NCBI GenBank assembly: GCA_963513935.1
Contig: OY740765.1
Coordinates: 148,887,830 to 148,951,829, forward strand
Reading direction: 5' to 3'
Length of the DNA: 64,000 nucleotides
DNA from: Aphrophora alni
Taxonomy: Eukaryota; Arthropoda; Insecta; Hemiptera; Aphrophoridae
Shown: piece after piece, positions 45,704 through 58,089 of the stretch
How positions within the stretch are numbered: the first letter of the stretch is position 1
How the letters are laid out: each line of letters opens with the position of its first letter
Position numbers and translations under genes: made by a program
Notes under the pieces: generated by a model
Databases searched by the model: none
Told to the model about the DNA's origin: nothing
What the model saw: only the letters and a program-made list of their open reading frames with translations

Positions 45704-46080
45704 TGACTTCCCAAATACTCCTAGATTTGTTTTTAGAAATGTCATAAACGAAGTTTTATTTACAAAAAGGGAAGGTACGGTACAAAATTTCTATAAGCAT
45801 GCGCTTTAAAATAACTGTTTTTTATGGATATATTGGTTTTAAAAAGAAGAGATTATTGGACTGACTTCCGAAATACTCCAAGATTTGTTTTTTGGAAATG
45901 TCATAAATGAAGTTTAATATACAAAAAGGGTGTTTATAAGTACGGTGCAAAATTTCTATAAGCAGCGCTTAAAAATAAGGGTTTTTATTTGTCATTTGGT
46001 TTTGTGACGGGGAAAAAGTTACGTTTTGTATGGATATATTGGTTAAAAAAAGGGGTGGGAAAGAAAAGATTATTGTAATT
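45704..46080 (+). repeat. ~160-200-bp tandem duplication
   Basis: 'gacttcccaaatactcctag' (45708) against 'gacttccgaaatactccaag' (45873); 'atgtcataaacgaagtttta' against 'atgtcataaatgaagtttaa'; 'gtacaaaatttctataagca' against 'gtgcaaaatttctataagca'; 'tatggatatattggttttaa' (45824) against 'tatggatatattggttaaaa' (46029). Both end near 'aagattattg'. Confidence 0.85.
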
Positions 46081-47164
46081 ATGACTTTTAGTCTTTCTGT
46101 CTATTCTCTTATTTTGAGATATAGTAAAAACAGGTAGATTTTTTTGTTCAGATTGGAATGTGAAGATATGTTTGTCCTATCTCTAGGTTTTTTTTAATAA
46201 CTTAATATCTGGGTGCAATTTTCTAAAAATTTGTTTTACGATTTTAAAACATGTTTTTAAAATTTAGCTTTTGCATACTCGAACAAAACTTACAGGTAGT
46301 TTACTCCAAAGTCTCATTTTGGGAGTTATTAATAAATAGACTTTTCAATTAATATAGAAGTCTTAATTTTTCAAAATCTTTTCCACCAAGAATGTTGTTC
46401 TACTGTGGAGACTGTCACTCCCAAAGCAGTGCGCCGAATCTCAATGAAAATAAAGTTGAGATATGCTAAAGTTTTAGTTTAAGAATAATTAGTAAAAAAG
46501 CAAAAATGAATCTGTACTCCACTCAAATACGATGTTTACTCTTAAGAAAACTATAGTAAAAACTAAACAAGTTTAGGCTCTAAATGTGTAAGTACTTTAA
46601 AACTATTTTGTTTAAAGCAAAGGCAGCGTCCATGGTTTATTTTTGAGCGATAACTACTTTATTTTATTTTTGGTGTGATTACTTTTTTTTCTATTTATTT
46701 TCGTATATTTTTACTTTTTTTTATTTGTGGATGGATGTGTAAGAAAGTGTATGCAATGTGTATGCACCGTTTACTTAACCGTATACACATTTTATAAACT
46801 AAAAGAAATTTCATTTCCAACACTCTTTAGCCACACACAAAGACATTCACTGAACGTATTTCTTTCCAAGATTCCGATTGTAAACCGTCCTTCTATATTT
46901 TGTTATGCAGATAAAACCCGGACGTGATTTACGGCAGCTCTAATGGATTCTATTGGATTACGTTTCCTTCAGCCTAAAACAAATATCCGAACGAAATGTT
47001 CCAATGGATTGGGAACGGGATCTGAATGAATAGCGAAACCTTTGATTTGGCTTTGGTCGTGACAGGGTAATCTTTGCGGTTGAATAATTAATCCGCCATT
47101 TGATTTCTTACCAATCAATGTTACTTTAATGTCGATTGTTTAATGCAGGATCGTTTTACAATTT
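46081..47164. other. Non-coding stretch, no feature recognised
   Basis: No gene or repeat recognised; T-runs near 46684 and 46714. Confidence 0.4.
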
Positions 47165-47850
47165 AAAAAATAAGCAGAGGAAAGACTAATTTTTGTAAAC
47201 ATTAAATTTAGAAGCAGTACAACCGTTAAAGAGTTCATTGAGAGCGCTTCTTGTTATAGTGTAAGACTTAGAAAAGCGTCCTCGTTGAATGGCTACGACA
47301 TATAGTTACGAGTATAACGATTGGTTTTAACTTGAACATACGCTATATAGAGGGTGGTTTCTTTTCTTAAAACGATTATCCCCATACATGATGTAAGGAT
47401 CGTCCTCTTCTTTTAATATTAAACCAATTATTTGTATTAAGGAAAAAATAACTCCTATAAGAATTACATCGAGAAACAACGAAACCCTTAAAGAGTAGGA
47501 ACGCTATTTTTTATTAAGATTTTTTATTGATTATAGAGTGATGAATACATACGATACTGAGAATGTAGTTTTCTCCTTTCTAGACGATTCTTCTATATGA
47601 GATCTGATGATCATCATACACTTTCAACATTTTTTTATTACACATTAAAAAGTACCTATAAAATTTCTGTCAATATTACATTGAGAAGCAATGCAACTAT
47701 TAAAGAGTATCAGTGTTATTTTTTAATAAAAGCTATTCTTATTCTCACATAGAACATTGAAAACTGTCGTCGTTCAATCGACTAGTTTACTAGTCGCGTG
47801 CCCAACGAGTGATTGTAGAGTGACTTTGCATACTATATTGAGGATGTAGT
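47165..47850 (+). repeat. Three strongly diverged ~250-bp repeats
   Basis: 'tagaagcagtacaaccgtta' with 'aagagttcattgag' (47209), 'cgagaaacaacgaaaccctt' with 'aaagagtaggaacg' (47469) and 'tgagaagcaatgcaactatt' with 'aaagagtatcagtg' (47682) begin comparable segments. Each is followed by a T-rich part and a 'gtagtt' phrase. Spacing is about 260 and 213 bp. Confidence 0.5.
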
Positions 47851-48329
47851 TGGCCGTTCTCGCCTTAGCTCAGTCTCAGTACAGTACAAAATGGCAAGTG
47901 CACCGGTGGGTAATATTAGGTCGTTAATTTGGTTCACCAGCCACACTTTTTTGAATCTTTTAAGAGACGTTTTAAGAAACCTGTTTGATTACAGGTTTTA
48001 CTACTATAGAATTCATTTTTTCAACGCAATGATACTGAAAGTTTGTTTTGGTTACCTTGCATCAAAAAATTAAAAACCTAATTTTCTAAATTCAATTATA
48101 ATGATTTACATACAATCTTGGTGAATTATAGATTCTAAGGATATTCACAGTTAATTTGTTGCGATTATTTAGTTGTGTTCAAACGAAATGTAGGCTAACT
48201 ATCATAATAATTATAAAAATAGAATACAATTTTTTGAAAATATAATGATATTTATATTATTATAAAATAAAATAATTTTATTAAACAATGAAAATGTATA
48301 TATATTTAGAAATAATGTCAAAAAAAATA
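47851..48329. other. Non-coding stretch with a weak start-like context
   Basis: At 47891 an ATG in a good context (AAAATGG) opens a 60-codon frame, MASAPVGNIRS..., with GTGGGTAAT inside it that could act as a weak donor. There is no domain or second exon to support a gene. Confidence 0.3.
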
Positions 48330-48845
48330 TTTATTTCCAAACTTTGAAATGACAATTTTAATAAAAGTTGAAAGTGAAATTTGTTGGTGCCATTAGTTTT
48401 GTCATGAAATAAAATTAATATGATATATTATGTAACATGATATAATTTATTTTATATTTTGAACGTGCTAAAAAGTACCACACTTTTAGGGGCAGGTAAA
48501 ATTCAGTTCAACGTCGAATGCTTTTCTCAGAAAATGTCTAGCAAACGTTTTGTAATCTATTTAGTGTTCTTATTTCACATATTTAGCGATTTTATAATTA
48601 TAAAGTATCAAATACATTTTCTGATGCCACATTAGTTAGGATCACCCAAAAAATATTTCCTCAACGTCCATAATTTTGTCTTTTTATGACATATCACAAG
48701 CTGCGGGTTTCCATTTGGAAATGCTGAGTATCCCAAAATTTCCGGTTTTAAGGGGAGGTGCGAAATTCCAACCTTTTCATAAATGTAACATAAAGTGACC
48801 TAGTTAACAGTCTCAAAACGGTTTGTTAGGGTGGGGGGAGAGGGA
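48330..48845 (+). repeat. ~500-bp diverged repeat, copy 2
   Basis: Colinear partner of 40930-41450, about 7.4 kb downstream in the same orientation. Confidence 0.75.
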
Positions 48846-49164
48846 CTATATATTTAGACAGTAGAAATAATAAAAAAGTTCCAAACAACATGTATTAAAA
48901 ACGTTTAGTTTATTTCTGTTTATATCCTTAAAAATAAAACTTCAATTAATGGACGTAGATATTTGTTACTTTTTATTAAAATCAAGTGGTAAAGAACTTC
49001 ACCACAGGATTCCAAAAACTAATTAAAAGCGTTATTGCTGCGAAAAACACAACATCAATTCTTTTTCATATCACAACTTTTTTATACTACTTTCCTTGTA
49101 CGTGATATAGTCAAATTTTATGTTTCTATCATTGTCGTCTAAAAAGTTACAAAGCCTCAGGGGG

Positions 49165-49335
49165 TCATTTATAGCGAATTCAGGCGTGGCAAACCCGAGG
49201 ATCCTAACTGGATATACACCTTTCTTCATAAAGTCTTGTGTTGATCCCTCTCTCTTGACCAACTATTGTTCTCTTCCGACTCTGAAACTATACTTACTCC
49301 TATACTTTCGCTTTTAACAACAAGGGATAAAAAAT
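49165..49335 (-). repeat. Family B repeat, inverted, partial
   Basis: Reverse complement reads 'gagtcggaagagaacaatag', 'ttggtcaagagagagggatc', 'aacacaagactttatgaag' and 'atccagttaggatcctcggg', then 'tttgccacgcc', matching the family B core and tail. A (AG)n tract follows directly on its right. Confidence 0.7.
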
Positions 49336-49344
49336 AGAAAAAGA

Positions 49345-51549
<2,205 letters not shown>

Positions 51550-51551
51550 TA

Positions 51552-52777
51552 CGAGGTACGTCCAGAAAGTAAGTTCCGTTTGTATTTCTTGCAGCGGCAT
51601 CGCTGCGATCGCAGTTCGGTGCAAGCGTGGTAGTTGCTCTGAGTTAAGGAGAAAGAGAGACACTATTATATCATCCCTGTTTGTTGTTTACGCGTTGTAG
51701 TGCTTGTTTAGAATGGCGAAGTTGATTGTAAATCCCGCCGCTTGTGAGATTAGATCTGTAGTTCGTTTTCTGAATACGAAGAACATTAAAACTGTCGTCA
51801 TTCCTCGATATATCTGCCGGAAACGAAACTATCTCTGGTTAGTGACGAATTGATTAAGATAGACGAGAAAAGATTAAGGAAAACTGTAAGTTTACAATTT
51901 CTATCTCTCTATAAAATTTTCACAATTTCAAGATCACTTCATCATGAAAATGTTTCTGTAAAACTGCTTTTTTTGAAATATTTGTGCTCGTTAGGTGCCA
52001 AAAACTCTTACAGAACATCAAAACAAGAGCGTCAGGTCAGTGCACTTGGCTTTTTTTGACACTTTATGATAAAGACGGTGATGACTCTCTGAGCCTGATA
52101 ATCACCTGGGATGAGATTTGGGTCGCTTATGAAACCCCTGAATCAATACGGTGATCGCTGGAATGGAGGTACACTTCGCCACCAGCAAAGACTAAAGCCA
52201 AGCAAATCTTGACGACTCAAAAAATCATGTGCACCGTGTTTTGGAAGAGACAAGGCATTCTAATGGTGGATTTTTTACCGCAAGGGGAAACAATGCAAAT
52301 GTTTACTGCTGCGATATGTTTGGGAAACTGCGTCGCCCAATACAGTATAAGCTCCGAGGTATGGTCACAAACAATGTTGTTTTGGTACATAACCAATGCC
52401 CAACCTCACGCAGCGAACGTGACAAGACAACTCTTTACAGGACTTTCGGTTATATCAGTTCGATCACCCTCCGTAAAGCTCTGATCTCGTCCCTAGCGAT
52501 CCATCTCTTGTTTCACCAGAAATCTTTCCTTGGTGGTTAAAACTTAAACAACGATGACGGGCTCAAAGAACATGGTTGGCAACACTGCGGCAACTTTTTA
52601 TGAAGAAGGCATAGAAAAAACTTGTGTCACACTATGCTAAATTCCTTCAAAATGGTGGGAACCATGCAAAAAAATAGTTTAATGTCTGTAGATTTTGTTT
52701 GCAACAACTAGTTTTTCTGTATCTGTACTAGTTTTGTTTTTATTACCAAATGAAACTTACTTTCTGGACGGACCTCG
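51552..52777 (+). mobile_element. mariner-family transposon remnant, full length (1226 bp) with TIRs
   Basis: The left end CGAGGTACGTCCAGAAAGTA and the right end, in reverse complement CGAGGTCCGTCCAGAAAGTA, match with one difference over about 25 bp. A TA duplication flanks each end (51550-51551 and 52778-52779). The length and the TIR type are normal for the mariner family. The transposase gene between them is on the plus strand and broken. The ends are better preserved than the gene, so the copy could still have been mobilised in trans after its gene decayed. Confidence 0.93.
51713..52540 (+). pseudogene. mariner transposase pseudogene
   Basis: ATG at 51713 opens MAKLIVNPAACEIRSVVRFL, the N-terminal DNA-binding part. 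After a frame change, LIKIDEKRLRKTVSLQFLSL and ISRSLHHENVSVKLLFLKYL (51850-52059) match the second helix-turn-helix region (LVxKIDExVRENR..., ISRSLLHEIVTxKL). Then ITWDEIWVAYETPESIR (about 52096-52151) matches the first catalytic block TGDETWVxYxTPES, with Gly changed to Trp and the Asp kept. MCTVFWKRQGILMVDFLPQG (52236-52295) matches ATVFWDxxGVLLVDFxPxG. The second catalytic block (HDNARPHTA in relatives) is damaged to YITNAQPHAA, so the Asp is lost. Near the end, HQKSFLGG matches HLKKFLGG. Several frameshifts and stops: non-functional. Confidence 0.92.
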
Positions 52778-52937
52778 TAAATATGTTTACAGATTATAAA
52801 ACTACATAAAATGACATATTATGCTCCACGATAAATATTTAATTGAAATACGGCGTTCATGTATAATTTGAAAGGTATATTTTTAGTCTGTTTCAGTTTA
52901 GCTGAAACCCTCTGAGGATAATGACCATGTCAACCAA

Positions 52938-53249
52938 ATGTACTAATGGATTCATTTGTCTGTGCGCGCGGCATGCTATGGCGCGGCGGGGAAGAGGGGA
53001 GTGGTTATCGCTCATTTCCAAAAACATCTGGTGCCGCGCGGCGCGCCGGACGTAGATAATTCACCTGTCTTCAATGTAGCTTCGAGTTGTTTGTAAACAT
53101 CATGTTTCTATATGCACTACAAATCTTGTAAACTGTAATTATGTGTCGCGAAAGGTAGACAAACATAGTTGGGTGAGTGAGCCCTACTTTTACAGAACGG
53201 CTAGTAGCGTCAGAGCCGCGCGCACAGACAAATGGTCCCATCAGTACAT
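52938..53249. mobile_element. CpG-rich inverted-repeat element (MITE-like, ~312 bp)
   Basis: The left end (52939-52972, 'tgtactaatggattcattt' then GTCTGTGCGCGCGGC) and the right end (53215-53248) are inverted repeats with three mismatches in 34 bases. The interior is very GC/CpG-rich at the left ('ggcgcggcgggg', 'gccgcgcggcgcgccgga') and AT-rich in the middle. No open frame. No clear target-site duplication was found beside the ATGTAC...GTACAT ends. It lies 34 bp left of the 456-bp MITE. Confidence 0.7.
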
Positions 53250-53283
53250 CAGGGTAATATATTAAATATTATTGCAGTATTAG

Positions 53284-53739
53284 CAATGACTACATAAATA
53301 CTATAAGACACGACATAGGATAGGGAAATAGTCTACGCTTTACGGGTGCTGTTCGTCACAAGTTTGACACACAGCTATCAGAAAGCGCTAGCAGCAGGTG
53401 CTTGACTGTACGCATCCCACTTGGTTGAGACTGTACAACTGTTGACCTCTCTCTCACAAACCTTCTCACTTACTTCCGTCAGCATAGTCAGTGTTGTCAG
53501 TTCGTGCGCTGAGATAAGCGATTCTCGACCTTCCCTCGCATCTCTGGTCCCATATGTGGCATCAGTGCGTTTTCTCTTACCCGGCTGAAACATTGTTTGA
53601 CCGTAGAGCCACCTAGCGCCAGTCACATCAACTTCAGATTCTCTAGCAGAGCGACCTAGCGGGTATTGGACAACTCAAGAATAAGCGTAGAATATTTAAC
53701 ATGGCCATGTCGTGTCTTATAGTATTTATGTAGTCATTG
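53284..53739 (-). mobile_element. 456-bp MITE, copy 1
   Basis: Bounded by 33-bp perfect terminal inverted repeats (CAATGACTACATAAATAC...) and flanked by a 7-bp target-site duplication, GTATTAG (53277-53283 and 53740-53746). Same length as, and only a few percent different from, the copy at 59755-60210, in the opposite orientation. An 82-codon frame (53378-53626, minus) is open in both copies. The few differences between the copies in that frame change amino acids (P/A, G/W, ES/DT, T/A, V/I, N/F), which does not suggest protein-level constraint. It is non-autonomous. CA...TG ends and a 7-bp duplication do not settle the superfamily; hAT elements usually make 8 bp. Confidence 0.9.
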
Positions 53740-53746
53740 GTATTAG

Positions 53747-55114
53747 TTTTTTTTCCTGTTTCTGTGGTTTGGGGGTTATTTATTGAAAATATCGCCACAG
53801 TGCTCCTCGAACATTTGAGATACACAAGTAGGCCTATGTTTACTTTAGTTGACAATGTACGAAATATATTGCCTCTGGTTTGGTAGTGTCCTAATGCAAA
53901 TGTAGGATTGATGCACAAACTTATTTGTACATTAGTAGAAGGATACGCGTTAGTTTTGTTTTACCATCTTATTATTTTTTTTGTCATAATACACAATGTT
54001 TTGTATAACTTTGGTGTTTATTTCAGATGTTTTTCTTCATTAGAAGTTTGTTAACAGGATTTATGGCATATTCTTTATATAGCCCAATTTCTTATTTTAC
54101 GTGAGAGAGGATTTTGCTAATATTGTAATACAAAGCATTTCCTGTTCCTGTTCTGTCCTTCAGGAAACTTCCAGGACAGAAGTTGTATCGTGAGTTAAGC
54201 AATGTTAAAGTTATATAATTGGGGGCAATTTCACATTGTTACCCTTACGAAAGGTGTCGCGAAATATGAGAAGTGAAAATTGTGTACACTATAAACAGAC
54301 TGTAGTAATCAATTTTGATAAACGTAAGGTCTAATTAAAAATCAGGGTCCAGCTGTGGAATGTAGCCCAACGTAAATACAATAGTTTAGTAGTTTTAGTT
54401 TCCAATGTAAACTATCAGAACGCGGTACACCATCGTTTTAAATTTAGTTTTTAGAATTTATACAGGCAAAATGGTTGAATTCTATCCGTAGTATAAAGCA
54501 AGGTGATGGGTTAAAAGATTTGTTGTGGATGTATCAGTTTTGAGGTACTTTATTATTTATGAAATGATATCTGTCGTCTGAGCAGTTTCACAGCTAAAAC
54601 GGATGAATGGGTTGTAATGAAATTTGGTATTTGATTATATTTTAGCCATTATCTCGAGATGATTTTTAATTTTTTTCTCTTTTACTTAAAATTTGATGGT
54701 AGCTCTAATAAGACAAATACACTAAATTAAATCAAATTTTGTTTAAGAAAAGTCTCCAAAGATCCAAAACAAAACGTATTGGCCGTCATTTCTCAATAAA
54801 AAAACAATATTGGCCACGGGGTTCTTTTACCAATTTCGTTGAAGGTTTATTATAGGGCGAAGATTAATGACCCAATCGTGTTACAAAGTCAAAATACAAA
54901 ATATTAGGATTTGGGAATAATTGAGAACCATAATTAACCATCATTAAAATCTTCATTTTAATTAAATATGGAGTATCCCATGAAGAGGTCGCTATTTTTG
55001 AATGAATATGCCGGACATATGGCATACTCTACAAACTCGACATTTTTCAGTTGTGTAAAAAAAGTACTTTCGATTTTATTATTTTTTTTACGCTCAATCA
55101 AGCTTCGAGCCCCG
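53747..55114. other. Non-coding stretch
   Basis: Part (54580-54900) resembles segments at 58550-58640 and 62100-62180 ('atccaaaacaaaacgtattg' against 'cctaaactaaacgtatgg'), indicating an old dispersed repeat. No gene recognised. Confidence 0.45.
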
Positions 55115-55440
55115 TTAAGACCGAGCCACTGACACGACCGAAGCTAGTGGAGACGTTTTAATACATCTACGAGTACCCGCTAATAAAGTAGTGATAGATA
55201 CAGTTACGAGGTTCAGAAAACCTGCGTAACATCTCTTTTAAACAGACTTTGCGGCAAAAGACCTTTAGGTCGACGCCGGTGAGGCCTCTGACTGAGGTTA
55301 TCACAGCCCAGTACAAAAAAAAAAACCTGTTAGGTAAGAGCCCTTGATCTATCAATACAATTTCACATAACTTTTAGGCATTACATTTAGAGGATCTGCT
55401 TGTATTACATTGTATTATAGGGCTGTGTGAGTACATAATT
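55115..55440 (+). mobile_element. Family A element, copy 9, near full length with a single motif unit
   Basis: Begins with one array-type motif, 'ccactgacacgaccgaagct' and 'agtggagacgtttt', then the body: 'aaagtagtgatagatacagt', 'tacgaggttcagaaaacctg', 'aaacagacttt', 'cccttgatctatcaatacaa', 'ggcattacatttagaggatc', 'tgcttgtattacattgtatt', 'gggctgtgtgagtac'. A 60-bp insertion with 'gacgccggtgaggcctctga' and a C-free A11 run sits mid-body. It shows the motif-plus-body arrangement in unexpanded form. Confidence 0.78.
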
Positions 55441-57967
55441 GTTAAATTTCAACATATGTTTTTAATTTCTGTGCATATGTTCAAAGTTTTTCAACAGTTT
55501 GTTTCTTTTCAGGTGAGTAACGAGATCCGTCAGTTCTGATTGATATTGGTAAGCAGTTAAACTATCATCAAGTAGTATTATACAGTCCAAATTACCTTTG
55601 GTATAATCTAAAGAAGTAATTTATAAATTCCTTTAATATTGTTCTACAGGTTGTTCAGATTTACATGTTATGGTAAACACTTTCATACTTTATCGTTTTC
55701 ATGTAGACGTTAGAGACTCCAATGATTCAAATGTAATTTTTAACTCGTTCGAAAGGTTTCAACTTAATAAAACGAATGTTTAATTTTTGACCCAAGTCAA
55801 AAGTTCAAGTTGACTCTCTTCACATAAACCAAGACAATAGGAACTTACAAATCATCTTCCAGAAAGATCTATTTCATCATTAGACACCATAACAACAAAT
55901 TTTAGAAATTGATTAACAGCTGATTCAATAGAATAACCAAAAAACCAATTTGAGATTAGGTTACCCAACTAGATTTGCGGAAGATTATCATCATAACCTA
56001 TTTTATTTCTTTTGTGTTACATACTATTGTATTGCTTTTTTAGAGGGAAAAATATCGACAAATCTGCCACACAAACTGTCAAAAGAAGAAGACAAGGGTT
56101 CAATTGATAACGTCATCTGTCTGAATAGTAATCTACATCTTATTACTCAATTCTTTAAATGAAAATTTAAGTTGTTAAAGGTTTTACTCTTTCTGTTTAA
56201 TTATTTTTTTCATTTAAAAGCAATATATTATATTAACTAAAAAAAAAACTTGTTTCGCTCCAGCCGTTGTCATTTGATGGGGACCCAGTTAACTGATTGT
56301 ATAAAAAATAGTTGATTACATATGTAATCATTTTACAGAAAAACATTAATAAATTAATCTCCGTTTTAAGTGGAATTTTGCCTGCAGCGACCTATGAATA
56401 TCATTTTCGATCGTAATTTCAATCTGAAGTCATTATTCACAGACTTTGTCTCTCTCTTCTTGATTTCATGCGCAATTGTTGGGTAAAGTTCAATTTTATA
56501 TTTTTATTTTATTTTATCCAATATGTTTAATTATTTGTAATTTCATTGTGTAATTAATAAGTCTACAATAAGTAATCTTTAAACCCAACTCGCATAGATA
56601 TTATTGTCTCTCCGTGCTGAGCAGTGTAAGCTAGTAACAGTAAGAACTCTACTCTATTGTTTTGCAAGTGTAATCAAGACATCGATGTCTACGCATGAGT
56701 TTCAACTACAAGTAACACACTCACTGTCATTTATATTTCGTCAACTCTTCAGGAGAAATTATTAAATACACGTGTAATTCTTGTAAGTAGTATGATATCA
56801 ATTCCTTCATTCTAATAGGCTTAGTTCAGTTGAGCTTTATAACAGGGGAAAATTTATACAGTCTATTTTCAATTAATTATCATTTAATATTCTACACAAC
56901 CAATGCGATTGCTTTCATAAGAGCAAGGAATGGAACAACAAATGTTAGAGCCGGCTTTTGCTTCCTTTTATGGTCATCCAAAAAGAGAACAAGCATTTTC
57001 TTTTCATTCAAATTTATGGCTACGTAGGTGATCATATCAATGGAACCGATTTATTTATGGTTTCTAATGATTATATAATTTCGCCAAACTAATAACAATT
57101 GAAAGTTTTTTGAATTATTCAAGATTGTAAAACTACTTCAAATTTTTAATTTTTACTTTTTGTTCTCCACATTATAAATATAAAATTTTATTTTTTGTTT
57201 ATAAGTTAGAAAAAGTTCTAAATAAAGAGAGTTAAAGGAGAAAGTACGAAAAATTTTAATGCAATTATGAATTTACTATATTTAACCAATTTATCCATAA
57301 ATCTAAATTAACCTAAAATGAATTTCACAGAATTAATAATATTTTCCTCGTAAACCAGAAACACGAACAGCATTGAGGATTGAGGTGTGGTTTGTACCAC
57401 AATTTGTTAAAAAATTCCAAGAACTCCAATGATTCTCACATTAACAGTATCACTTTTGAAGAAGAATACTGTATTTCAGAGGGAAAGCAAATATATACAT
57501 AATGTGTACAAATATATGAAATTACTTGTCAAGAACGATGGTGAAGAGTTGTCATCTACCATTGATTCGTAAAAATTTAAACGGATGAAAACAATAATTA
57601 ACAATGAGGAAGTAATACGTTCAGTGAAGTGAGTTAGTAAATATTTGAGTTTTACATAACTGTTATAATAAATATTGGAACAGAATATAAATTGCGTTAT
57701 TTATTCTGGCGCTGATAGACTGGCAAATTTTGTGTACATAATTTTAAACTCGTTAACATAGTGAAAAAAAAATTGAGTGTAACATTGCACATAGGACCTG
57801 AACGTGGTAGGGCTTCCAGTTAACAGTGTACGATTTGGCAACAGCGCACTCAGAGCCACCCGCCATAAGGCTGACTAAGACTATAGGAGTGTGGATCCCA
57901 AGATCCTTAGGGATTTCGTGAGGAGTGCAGAAAGAATCTGGCAGGAATTATTATTGCTTCATATTAC

Positions 57968-57969
<2 letters not shown>
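55441..57969. other. AT-rich non-coding stretch
   Basis: Only small open frames without recognised domains. A GC-richer patch at 57795-57920 was not recognised. Confidence 0.45.

Positions 57970-58023
<54 letters not shown>
57970..58023. repeat. (TA)n microsatellite
   Basis: A pure TA tract of about 27 repeats. The Tyr-Ile frame through it is an artefact. Confidence 0.97.
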
Positions 58024-58025
<2 letters not shown>

Positions 58026-58089
58026 CACAAAAGATCAATTTAGGTGTTATTTTGGAAAGGGAAAAATATACAATATATTAATAAATTGT

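Noticed and set aside
47891..48073. Candidate first exon (MASAPVGNIRS)
   Set aside because: Good ATG context only; no matching downstream exon or domain seen.
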